From assembly GCA_028287135.1 (NCBI GenBank), contig JAQBQE010000002.1, positions 62,001 through 126,000 on the forward strand: a stretch of DNA of 64,000 nt, given 5' to 3'. Source of the DNA: Myxococcales bacterium (GTDB lineage Bacteria > Myxococcota_A > Polyangia > Haliangiales > Haliangiaceae). Of this stretch, positions 8,280 to 16,237 are shown one piece after another. Every line of letters begins with the position of its first letter. Position 1 is the first letter of the stretch. Position numbers and translations under genes: made by a program. The notes beneath the pieces are model-generated. The model did no database searches, had not been told where the DNA came from, and saw only the letters and a program-made list of their open reading frames with translations.

Positions 8280-10220
8280 TTGCGCCTGCTCCTCATCACC
8301 CCACCGATGACCCAGCTCAACACGCCGTATCCCGCGACGGCGTACTTGACCGGCTTTCTGCGCCAGCACGAGGCCCGGCTCGGGCTCGAGGTCGTGCAGG
8401 CCGATGCCGCGATCGAGCTGTTCCTGCGAATCTTCAGCAGGGCAGGGCTCGCCCGGGTCCTCGCGGCGCTGCGCGAGCGGGCCGAGCACGGGGATCGGCC
8501 ACCCGAGGTCGTGCGCTCGTTCCTCGAGCAGGGGCCGCGCTATGTCGACACCGTCGACGCGGTGGTCAGGTTCCTCCAGGGCCGCGACCCGGGCTTCGCG
8601 CTGCGGATCGTCGGCCGCGACGTCCTGCCCGAGGGCCCACGGTTCGCCGGGATCACCCAGGGACCGGGCGCGGACGACGATGATCCGCTCGCGTGGGCCT
8701 TCGGTGGGCTCGGCACCGCGGATCGCGCGAAGCACCTCGCGAGCCTGTACATCGACGATGTCACGGATGTGATCCGCGAGGGGATCGATGCCGAGTTCGA
8801 GCTCGCGCGGTATGGCGAACGCCTCGCCTCGAGCGCGGCATCGTTCGAGCCGCTACGCGAGGCACTCGAGGCGGAGCCGACGCTGGTCGATGTCATGCTC
8901 GACGAGCTGACGCGCGAGCTGTTCGCGAAGCACGAGCCGGATGTCGTCGGCCTGACCGCACCCTTCCCGGGCAACATCTACGGTGCGTTCCGGATCGCCC
9001 GTGCGATCAAGGCGATCGCACCGAAGACGCGGGTTCTCCTCGGCGGTGGCTACGTCAACACCGAGCTCCGTGAGCTGACCGAGCCGCGCGTGTTCGACTA
9101 CGTGGACTTCCTCACACTCGACGACGGCGAAGCGCCGATGCTCGCGTTGATCGAGCACCTCCGCGATCCGAAACGTCCGTTGCTGCGCACGTTCGTCCGG
9201 CGCAAGGGCGCGGTCGTGCTCGTCAGCGACGACAGCCTGAAGGATATCTCGCTGCGGGATGCCGGCACGCCGACCTACGCCGGGCTCCCACTCGATCGCT
9301 ATCTGTCCCTGTTCGAGATGCTCAACCCGATGCACCGGCTGTGGTCCGACGGCCGATGGAACAAGCTCACGATCGCGCACGGCTGCTACTGGAAGCAGTG
9401 CACGTTCTGCGACATCACGCTCGACTACATCGCGCGCTACGAGCGCGCCCCCGCGGACCTGCTCGTCGATCGGATCGAGGCGATGATCGCGGAGACCGGG
9501 CAGACCGGGTTTCACTTCGTCGACGAGGCAGCGCCACCGGCGGCGCTGCGTGCGCTCGCGGAGACGCTGATCGAGCGCAAGGTGATGATCACGTGGTGGG
9601 GTAACGTCCGGTTCGAGAAGTCGTTCACGCCGGAGCTGTGCGAGCTGCTCGCGCGCTCGGGCTGCGTCGCGATCAGTGGCGGCCTCGAGGTCGCATCCGA
9701 TCGGCTGCTCACGCTGATGCAGAAGGGCGTGACCGTCGAGCAGGTAGCGCGGGTGACGCGTGCGTTCACCGATGCCGGCGTGATGGTCCACGCCTACCTG
9801 ATGTACGGGTTCCCGACCCAGACCGCGCAGGACACCGTCGATGCGCTCGAGCGCGTGCGCCAGCTGTTCGCCGAGGGCTGCATCCAGTCCGCGTTCTGGC
9901 ACCGGTTCGCCGCGACCGCGCACAGCCCGATCGGCAAGCAGCCGGCGCTGTTCGGGATCAAGCTCCGGCGCACCCCGAAGGTGACGTTCGCGAAGAACGA
10001 GGTCCCGTTCGACGATCCGACCGGCACCGATCACGACTTCCTTGGCGTCGGCCTGCGCAAGGCGCTCTACAACTACATGCACGGGCTCGGTCTCGACGTC
10101 GATCCCCGCACATGGTTTGCGGCCCCGCGCGGCAAGACGAAGGGCGCGGCCGCGCCGAAGATCCCGAAGGTCACGGTCGATCCCGAGCTCGTGCGCCGCG
10201 CGCTCGAGACCGCGGACTAG
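8280..10220 (+). CDS. B12-binding domain radical SAM protein
   Basis: About 646 residues. The N-terminus (MRLLLITPPMTQLNTPYP) and the stretch 'HEPDVVGLTAPFPGNIYGAFRIARAIKA...RVLLGGGYVNTE' match the cobalamin-binding domain of B12-dependent radical SAM proteins. The radical SAM core follows, with cluster ligands C369, C374 and C377 in HGCYWKQCTFCD. That spacing is CX4CX2C rather than the usual CX3CX2C. TTG 8280 is chosen because it gives the typical N-terminus; ATG 8307 is an alternative that would remove it. Its stop shares CTAG with the convergent sugar porter. The substrate is unknown; methyl transfer or a radical rearrangement would fit the family. Confidence 0.85.
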   Translation: MRLLLITPPMTQLNTPYPATAYLTGFLRQHEARLGLEVVQADAAIELFLRIFSRAGLARVLAALRERAEHGDRPPEVVRSFLEQGPRYVDTVDAVVRFLQGRDPGFALRIVGRDVLPEGPRFAGITQGPGADDDDPLAWAFGGLGTADRAKHLASLYIDDVTDVIREGIDAEFELARYGERLASSAASFEPLREALEAEPTLVDVMLDELTRELFAKHEPDVVGLTAPFPGNIYGAFRIARAIKAIAPKTRVLLGGGYVNTELRELTEPRVFDYVDFLTLDDGEAPMLALIEHLRDPKRPLLRTFVRRKGAVVLVSDDSLKDISLRDAGTPTYAGLPLDRYLSLFEMLNPMHRLWSDGRWNKLTIAHGCYWKQCTFCDITLDYIARYERAPADLLVDRIEAMIAETGQTGFHFVDEAAPPAALRALAETLIERKVMITWWGNVRFEKSFTPELCELLARSGCVAISGGLEVASDRLLTLMQKGVTVEQVARVTRAFTDAGVMVHAYLMYGFPTQTAQDTVDALERVRQLFAEGCIQSAFWHRFAATAHSPIGKQPALFGIKLRRTPKVTFAKNEVPFDDPTGTDHDFLGVGLRKALYNYMHGLGLDVDPRTWFAAPRGKTKGAAAPKIPKVTVDPELVRRALETAD

Positions 10221-11623
10221 TCGACCATGTCCTCGAGCTCCTTGCCCCGCGTCTCGCGGACGTAGCGGAGCACGAACACGAACGACAGGACCGCGAACGT
10301 CGCGAACAGGCCATACGAGACGGCGAGCCCGACGCTGCCGGCGAGCACCGGGAAGCTGACGGTGACCACGAAGTTGGCGGCCCATTGCGCGGCGGCGGCG
10401 ACGGCGAGGGCGGAGGCGCGGATCCGGTTCGAGAACATCTCGCCGAGGAGGACCCACACCACGGGCCCCCACGACACGCCGAAGAACACGACGTAGCCGT
10501 TGGCTGCGATCAGCGCGAGCGTCCCGTACGGCGCGAGCAGCCGGAGCTGTCCCGTCGAGGTGTCACCCTGGGTGAAGCACACGGCCATCATGGCGAGACA
10601 CACCGCCATGCCGAACGAGCCGATCAGCAGCAGGGGGCGGCGGCCGATGCGATCGACGAGCGAGATCGCGACGATCGTCACCAGCACGTTGGTCACCGAG
10701 GTGACGACGCTGATCGACAGCGCATCGGTCTCGCTGAGTCCGACGGAGCGCCACAGCGTCGTCGAGTAGTAGAAGATCACGTTGATCCCGACGAGCTGCT
10801 GGAACATCGACAGCAGGATGCCGACCCACACGATGCCGAGCAGCCCGAACCGCGGCCCGCGAAGGTCGCGCAGGCTCGGCACGTGCTCTTCCTTCATCGT
10901 GCGCGCGATCTCGTCGAGCCGGTTCTCGACGTCCTCGCGCCCGAGCATCTGGCGCAGCACCTTCGCGGCGGCGATGCGCTTGCCCCGGGCCATCAGGAAG
11001 CGCGGCGATTCCGGGATCTGCAGTGCGAGGAGGCCATAGGCGACGGCGGGGATCACGCCGGCGAGGAACATCCATCGCCATGCAGCGAGGCCGAGCCACA
11101 GCTCCTCGCTGGCACTGCCTGCCGTGCGAGCGAAGAACGCATCCGTGAGCAACGAGACGAAGATGCCGAGGACGATCGCGAGCTGCTGGAGGGAGCCGAG
11201 CCGACCGCGCAGGTGGGCGGGCGCGATCTCCGCGATGTACGCGGGGGCGATCACCGACGCGATCCCGACGCCGATGCCGCCGAGGAATCGCCAGACGATC
11301 AGGTCATAGACCGAGACCACGAGCCCCGCGCCGAGCGAGCTGACCGTGAACACGGCCGCCGCGATCACCATCACGCGAACGCGGCCGATCCGATCGGCGA
11401 CCGATCCGGCGAACCACGCACCCACGGCCGAGCCGATCAGGGCGCAGGCCACCGCGAACCCGGTCACCGAGGCGCTGAGGTCGAACCGGTGCTGGATCGC
11501 ATCGACCGCGCCGTTGATCACGGCGGTATCGAAGCCGAACAGGAAGCCACCGATCGCCGCGACCGCCGCGACCAGGATCGCCTTGCCGGTCGTCTGCTGC
11601 GTCTCCTCCGGCTCCCCGCTCAC
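10217..11623 (-). CDS. MFS sugar porter family transporter
   Basis: A 468-residue inner-membrane transporter with twelve hydrophobic segments. Sugar-porter signatures are present: 'GGFLFGFDTAVINGA' at the first helix, 'GSVADRIGRVRV' in loop 2-3, 'RFLGGIGVGIASVIAPAYIAEI' at helix 4-5, PESPRFL in the central loop, and 'QQLVGINVIFYYSTTLW' at helix 7. This places it with proton-coupled sugar symporters such as XylE and GalP; the sugar itself cannot be read. GTG 11623 is the apparent start, preceded by TACACC at 6 nt. Its stop shares a CTAG with the convergent radical SAM gene. Confidence 0.92.
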   Translation of the reverse strand: MSGEPEETQQTTGKAILVAAVAAIGGFLFGFDTAVINGAVDAIQHRFDLSASVTGFAVACALIGSAVGAWFAGSVADRIGRVRVMVIAAAVFTVSSLGAGLVVSVYDLIVWRFLGGIGVGIASVIAPAYIAEIAPAHLRGRLGSLQQLAIVLGIFVSLLTDAFFARTAGSASEELWLGLAAWRWMFLAGVIPAVAYGLLALQIPESPRFLMARGKRIAAAKVLRQMLGREDVENRLDEIARTMKEEHVPSLRDLRGPRFGLLGIVWVGILLSMFQQLVGINVIFYYSTTLWRSVGLSETDALSISVVTSVTNVLVTIVAISLVDRIGRRPLLLIGSFGMAVCLAMMAVCFTQGDTSTGQLRLLAPYGTLALIAANGYVVFFGVSWGPVVWVLLGEMFSNRIRASALAVAAAAQWAANFVVTVSFPVLAGSVGLAVSYGLFATFAVLSFVFVLRYVRETRGKELEDMVD

Positions 11624-11756
11624 CCCTTCGGTGTAGCCCAGCGTGGTGATGCTGGCTCGGCGCCTCCGCTGTGCGCGGACGCTCGGTCCGCTACTGTCTC
11701 ATCATCGCAACGGCGAGTTGCTCCTTGCGATGTTGCGGTTGGTACGTAGACCGTCA

Positions 11757-12332
11757 ATGGTTGCCGCCATGATCAAGGTCGGCATCATCCTCGGTAGTAC
11801 GCGTCCAGGTCGTAACGGCGAAGCGGTCGCGAAGTGGGTGCACGAGCTCGCGAGCACGCGGAGGGACGCTTCGTACGAGCTGGTGGACATCAAGGACTAC
11901 GACCTGCCACTGCTCGACGAGCCCGTCCCGCCGTCGCAGGGCAAGTACTCCAAGGACCACACCAAGAAGTGGGCGGCCAAGATCGCGTCGCTCGATGCGT
12001 TCGTGTTCGTCACGCCCGAGTACAACCATTCCACCTCCGGGGCGCTCAAGAACGCGCTCGACTTCCTGTACGCCGAGTGGAACGACAAGGCCGCGGGCTT
12101 CGTCGGATATGGCAGCGCCGGTGGCACGCGCGCGGTCGAGCACCTGCGCGGCATCATGGCCGAGCTCCAGGTCGCGGATGTTCGCCAGCAGGTCTCGCTC
12201 TCGCTGATGACCGACTTCGAGAACTACAAGACCTTCAAGCCGGGCGCGCACCACGAGAAGGGCGTCATGACCCTGTTCGATCAGGTCGTGCGCTGGGGCA
12301 CCGCGCTCAAGGCGCTGCGTCCCGCGACGTGA
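11757..12332 (+). CDS. NADPH-dependent FMN reductase family protein
   Basis: A 191-residue flavodoxin-fold protein. The FMN phosphate loop appears as 'GIILGSTRPGRNGEAVAKWV', and 'FVTPEYNHSTSGALKNALDFLY' is the flavin-contacting signature of the SsuE/ArsH/chromate-reductase superfamily. It is expected to reduce quinones, chromate or flavin with NAD(P)H in the cytoplasm. ATG 11757 adds four residues to the more typical start at ATG 11769 (MIKVGIILGS); either is possible. It stands alone, with a gene remnant directly downstream on the other strand. Confidence 0.9.
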   Translation: MVAAMIKVGIILGSTRPGRNGEAVAKWVHELASTRRDASYELVDIKDYDLPLLDEPVPPSQGKYSKDHTKKWAAKIASLDAFVFVTPEYNHSTSGALKNALDFLYAEWNDKAAGFVGYGSAGGTRAVEHLRGIMAELQVADVRQQVSLSLMTDFENYKTFKPGAHHEKGVMTLFDQVVRWGTALKALRPAT

Positions 12333-12338
12333 TCGTGA

Positions 12339-12482
12339 GAACGAGCGGCCGTCGATCAGGCTGAGCGCGAGCGCCAGCGGATCCACGTCGTCGAGGCAGC
12401 CGAGGTTCACCCGGTAGCGAACGCCGGCCGTGATCGGCGGGCTCGTCAGCTCGAACCTCAGCGCACCGCAATGACAGCGGCG
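12339..12482 (-). pseudogene. Remnant of a GFA (glutathione-dependent formaldehyde-activating) family gene
   Basis: The minus strand reads RRCHCGALRFELTSPP and then, after only five residues, YRVNLGCLDDVDPLALA and SLIDGRSF. The first part matches the N-terminal zinc-binding CxCG motif of GFA-family proteins and the second their C-terminal YRVN..CLD..D motif. The central domain, which should hold the other zinc cysteines and some 60-80 residues, is absent, and there is no start codon in frame. This looks like an internally deleted, 5'-truncated relic between two live genes. Confidence 0.5.
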
Positions 12483-12508
12483 CAGCTGCGGACGGTCATC
12501 TGGCCGGA

Positions 12509-14644
12509 CTAGGTGACGGGGAACCCGCGGCTCCGCATCAGCGCGTTGGTGTCGACGTCGCGGCCGCGGAACGCACGGAACGCCTCGTCGGGCGGGACCG
12601 AGTTGCCGACGCTCATGATCGAGTCGTGCAGCTTCTTCGCGGTGGGCTTGTCGTAGAAGCTCTTCGCTTCCTCGAACGCTTCCGCCGCATCCGCGGTCAG
12701 GGTGTCGGCCCAGATGTAGCTGTAGTAGCCCGCGGAGTAGCCGTCGCCGGAGAAGATGTGACCGAACGCCGTCGGGCGGTGGCGCATCACGATCTCGGTC
12801 GGTGCCCCGATCTCCTTCATCGTCGCCTTCTCGAACGCCGCCGGATCGATCGGCTTGCCAGCCGGAAGCGTGTGGACCTTGAGGTCGTAGATCGCGGCCA
12901 TCAGGTACTCGGCGGTCTTGAACCCCTGGTTGAAGTTCTTGGCCCTCTCGATCTTCTCGACGAGCGCCTTCGGGATCGGCTTGCCGGTCTTGTAGTGGAC
13001 GGCGAACTTGTTGAGCACCTCGGGCGTCGACAGCCAGTACTCGTTGAGCTGGCTCGGGAACTCGACGAAGTCGCGCAGGGTGTTGGTGCCGGCGAGGGAC
13101 GGATAGTGAACGTTGGAGTTCAGGCCATGCAGCGCGTGACCGAACTCGTGGAACATCGTCGTCGCGTCGTCCCACGAGATCAGGACAGGCTCGCCCTTCT
13201 TGCCCTTCACGAAGTTCGAGTTGTTCGAGACGATCGGCGTGGCTGGCGTCTTGAACGCCTCCTGCGTGCGGTACTCGCTCATCCACGCGCCCGAGCGCTT
13301 GCCGTCGCGCGCATACGGATCGAAGTACCAGAGGCCGACGCGCTTGGCGCCGCGCGTGACCTCCCAGACCTTGACGTCGGGGTGATAGACCGGCACGCCC
13401 TTGATCGGCTTCCACGTCAGGCCGTAGAGCTGCTTGGCCGCCCAGAACATGCCCTCGCGCAGCTTGTCGGCCTGGAGGTACGGCTTCACCTCGTTCTGAT
13501 CGAGGTCGTACTTCTCCTTGCGGACCTTCTCGGCGTAGTAGCGGTAGTCCCACGCCTCGATCTTCGCGACCTTGTCGGGGGTCGCGAGCTTCTGCATGTC
13601 GGCGACCTCCTCCTTGACCCGCGCCGTCGTCGCCTTCCACACCTTGAGCATCAGCGACATCGCCGCGTCGGGCGTCTTCGCCATGTTGTCGTCGATGATC
13701 CAGTGCGCGTGGGTCGGGAACCCGAGCAGCTTCGCGCGCTCGCCACGCAGCGCCAGGATCTCGGTGATCACGGGCTTGTTGTCGTGCTTGCCCGCGTTGT
13801 CGCCGCGGTTGATCCACATCCGATACGCCTTCTCGCGGAGGTCACGGCGCGACGAGTAGATCAGGAACGGCTCCGCGCTCGACCGCGTGTTCGTGATCAC
13901 CCACCTGTCCTTGAGGCCCTTTGCCTCTGCGGCCGCCTTGGCCGACGCGACCAGCCACTCGGGCAGCCCCGCGAGGTCGTCCTGCTTGTCGAGGGTCAGC
14001 GTGTAGCTCTCCTCGTCGGCGAGCTGGTTCTGGCCGAACAGCGTGAACAGGCTCGCGAGCTTCTGGTTGATCTCGCCGAGGCGCGCCTTCTGCTTGGCGC
14101 CGAGCGCGGCACCGCGCCGCGCGAAGTTGCGGTAGACGACCTCGAGCAGGCGGGCCTGCTCGGTGGACAGGTTCGCGGTCTTGCGGCCGTCGTAGACCGC
14201 CTTGATCCGGGCGAACAGCTTCTCGTTCTGGATGATCTCGTCGCTGAAGGCCGCCATGACGGGCGCGGTCTCGGTCTCGATCGCCTGCATCGCCTTGTCG
14301 TTCATCGTCGACGTGTAGACGCCCATCAGGTTCGCGGCGCGGTAGTACGGGCGGCCCGAGTCCTCGAACGCGACGATCGTGTTCTCGAACGTGGCGGGCT
14401 CCTTGACGTCGATGATCGCCTGGATCTCCGCGCGCTGGAGATCCATGCCCTGGAGCAGGGCGGGCTTGAAGTCCGCGACCTTGATCTTGTCGAACGGAGG
14501 AACGCCGCCATAGGGGCCGGCAAACGGAGCGAGCAGGGGCGGGAGCTTCACGGCGGGTCCACCTTTGGCGAAGGACAGCTTGCTGCGGAAGGCAAACAGC
14601 GCCGCTGCGGAAGCGGTCGCGAACAAGAAGGTCCGTCTCTTCAT
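12509..14644 (-). CDS. M3 family zinc metallopeptidase (peptidyl-dipeptidase Dcp / oligopeptidase A-like), exported
   Basis: A 711-residue thimet-type peptidase. The zinc site HEFGH is at residues 499-503, and the typical downstream 'GYSAGYYSYIWADTLTADAAEAF' is present. The N-terminus MKRRTFLFATASAAALFAF is a signal sequence with a twin-arginine flavour, so the enzyme probably works in the periplasm, degrading oligopeptides. Length fits Dcp/OpdA (about 680-720). TATCGT ends 7 nt before the ATG at 14644, with no Shine-Dalgarno, again predicting a leaderless message. The call between Dcp and OpdA activity is uncertain. Confidence 0.9.
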   Translation of the reverse strand: MKRRTFLFATASAAALFAFRSKLSFAKGGPAVKLPPLLAPFAGPYGGVPPFDKIKVADFKPALLQGMDLQRAEIQAIIDVKEPATFENTIVAFEDSGRPYYRAANLMGVYTSTMNDKAMQAIETETAPVMAAFSDEIIQNEKLFARIKAVYDGRKTANLSTEQARLLEVVYRNFARRGAALGAKQKARLGEINQKLASLFTLFGQNQLADEESYTLTLDKQDDLAGLPEWLVASAKAAAEAKGLKDRWVITNTRSSAEPFLIYSSRRDLREKAYRMWINRGDNAGKHDNKPVITEILALRGERAKLLGFPTHAHWIIDDNMAKTPDAAMSLMLKVWKATTARVKEEVADMQKLATPDKVAKIEAWDYRYYAEKVRKEKYDLDQNEVKPYLQADKLREGMFWAAKQLYGLTWKPIKGVPVYHPDVKVWEVTRGAKRVGLWYFDPYARDGKRSGAWMSEYRTQEAFKTPATPIVSNNSNFVKGKKGEPVLISWDDATTMFHEFGHALHGLNSNVHYPSLAGTNTLRDFVEFPSQLNEYWLSTPEVLNKFAVHYKTGKPIPKALVEKIERAKNFNQGFKTAEYLMAAIYDLKVHTLPAGKPIDPAAFEKATMKEIGAPTEIVMRHRPTAFGHIFSGDGYSAGYYSYIWADTLTADAAEAFEEAKSFYDKPTAKKLHDSIMSVGNSVPPDEAFRAFRGRDVDTNALMRSRGFPVT

Positions 14645-14651
14645 CCCGCGG

Positions 14652-14657
14652 ACGATA
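14652..14657 (-). promoter_or_regulatory. -10 box of a leaderless promoter for the M3 peptidase
   Basis: Minus-strand TATCGT, then CCCGCGG-type 7-nt spacer, then ATG at 14644. Identical in sequence to the box in front of the crotonase gene at 119-124. Confidence 0.5.
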
Positions 14658-14701
14658 GCTGATCACGAGACGATCGGCCCCTGGTGTGGCATCCAAGGGG
14701 T

Positions 14702-14983
14702 ATGGCCGCCGACGATCCGATCGAGGCGATCGAGTACGAGCTGCAGGAAGGGCGGGCCTATGCACTCGGAAGAGCTGGCAAGCGCGTGGAGGACGCGATC
14801 GCGGCGCTGGCCACCGGAACGCCACACGCTCGCGAGCTGCTGCTCTCCCAGGCCGCGGAGGCGGTCTGGGAATTCATCATCACGCGTGAGAGTGCGGGGT
14901 TCTACGATCACGCGCTCCTGGAGGACGCCTACGGGATCCCGCCGCAGGTGATGGCGCGCGTCGGCGTGGTTCGCAAACGCTGA
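14702..14983 (+). CDS. Small conserved protein, DUF6665-like
   Basis: A 93-residue soluble, helical protein beginning MAADDPIEAIEYELQEGRAY. The pattern 'ALGRAGKRVEDAIAAL', 'AEAVWEFIITRESAGFYDHALLEDAYGIP' and 'VMARVGV' recalls DUF6665 proteins, whose function is unknown. ATG 14702 follows AAGGGGT too closely (1 nt) to be a standard Shine-Dalgarno; TTG/ATG alternatives upstream add only six residues. The gene lies between the M3 peptidase and an MFS exporter, 19 bp before the latter. Confidence 0.6.
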   Translation: MAADDPIEAIEYELQEGRAYALGRAGKRVEDAIAALATGTPHARELLLSQAAEAVWEFIITRESAGFYDHALLEDAYGIPPQVMARVGVVRKR

Positions 14984-15002
14984 TCGACTAGAGTGCCGCC
15001 CG

Positions 15003-16217
15003 GTGTCGCTCCGCGCGTTGCTTGTCCAGAACCGCGACTTCCGTCGGTTGTTCCTCGCGAGCGTGGTGTCGCTCACGGGCGACTGGTTCTCGTTCGTCGC
15101 GGTCGCGGACCTCGTCAGCCGGCTGACCGGGCGACCGGGCGCCGCGGCCTTCGTGTATGCCGCGACGGTCCTGCCGGTGTTCCTCGCGTCCCCGATCGCA
15201 GGAGCGGTCGCGGATCGGTTCGATCGCAAGCGGATCCTCGTGATCTCGGATCTCGTGCGCGTGCCGCTCGCGCTGCTGCTCTGCCTCGCCGCGCTGTGGG
15301 GCAGCGTCGTGATCGCGATCACCGCCGTGATCGCACTCGGGATCGCGTCGAGCTTCCACGATCCGGTGACCAGCGCAGCGACGCCCAACCTGGTCGCCGA
15401 GGAGGATCTCGCCCGTGCCCAGTCCTTGATGGGCGCGGTGTGGGGCTCGATGCTGCTCGTCGGTGCGGGGATCGGTGGCGTCGTCGCGGAGCTGTTCGGG
15501 ATCCAGGCCGCGTTCATGATCGATGCGGCATCGTTCGCGCTCTCGGCGTGGCTGGTCTCCGGGATCGAGCGGCCGATGCAGCAGCGCGCCCCTGCGCCCC
15601 GACCCGCGGGTCAGCTCCGGGAAGCCCTGCGCTATATCCGCGGTGACCGCCTGGTCGCGCGGTTGGTCCTCGCGAAGGTCGGCGTCAGCTCGGCAAACGG
15701 CACCGTCGGGTTGCTGCCTGCATTTGCCCACGGCACGTTCGCGGGGACGAACATCGCGACCGGGCTGCTGTTCGCGGCGCGCGGCCTCGGCGCGATGCTC
15801 GGGCCGATCCTCGCGCGCGCACTCGCGGGAGCCACACCCGGCCCACGCGCGATCATCCTGGTCTGCGGTGCGTCGACGCTGCTCTACGTCGGCGTCTACG
15901 CCGCGCTTCCACTGACGCCATGGTTCGCGCTTGCGATGCTCCTCGTCGCGATCGCGCATCTCGGTGGCGGTGCGCAGTGGGCGATGTCGACCTACGGCCT
16001 GCAGGTCGCGACGCCCGATCATCTGCGCGGTCGCGTGCTGTCCCTCGACTATGGACTCGCGACGCTCGCGATCGGCGTGTCAGCGCTGGTCGCCGGCGGG
16101 CTCGCAGATGCGTACGGCGAGGCGAGCGCGACGTGGTGGCTCGCAGGGGCGGGCGCCATGTACGGCGTGGGCTGGCTCGTGTGGGCACTCTCCGGGGCGC
16201 GCCGGCCGCCGGCCTAA
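15003..16217 (+). CDS. MFS transporter (drug/siderophore exporter-like)
   Basis: A 404-residue inner-membrane protein with about twelve hydrophobic segments. 'DFRRLFLASVVSLTGDWFSFVA' and 'GAVADRFDRKRILVISDLVR' (motif A in loop 2-3) match the MFS branch that includes EntS-like enterobactin and macrolide exporters. GTG 15003 is chosen because TAGAGT ends 8 nt upstream and MSLRALLVQNRDFRRLF is the family N-terminus. The exported compound is unknown; no biosynthetic genes are adjacent. Confidence 0.85.
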   Translation: MSLRALLVQNRDFRRLFLASVVSLTGDWFSFVAVADLVSRLTGRPGAAAFVYAATVLPVFLASPIAGAVADRFDRKRILVISDLVRVPLALLLCLAALWGSVVIAITAVIALGIASSFHDPVTSAATPNLVAEEDLARAQSLMGAVWGSMLLVGAGIGGVVAELFGIQAAFMIDAASFALSAWLVSGIERPMQQRAPAPRPAGQLREALRYIRGDRLVARLVLAKVGVSSANGTVGLLPAFAHGTFAGTNIATGLLFAARGLGAMLGPILARALAGATPGPRAIILVCGASTLLYVGVYAALPLTPWFALAMLLVAIAHLGGGAQWAMSTYGLQVATPDHLRGRVLSLDYGLATLAIGVSALVAGGLADAYGEASATWWLAGAGAMYGVGWLVWALSGARRPPA

Positions 16218-16237
16218 CCTGGTACATTGGGAGGACG

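Noticed and set aside
9638-11749. 703-codon plus-strand frame over the radical SAM end and sugar porter
   Set aside because: His/Arg/Glu-rich shadow of two strongly supported genes.
12626-14662. 678-codon plus-strand frame opposite the M3 peptidase
   Set aside because: Antisense shadow of a clearly recognisable zinc peptidase.
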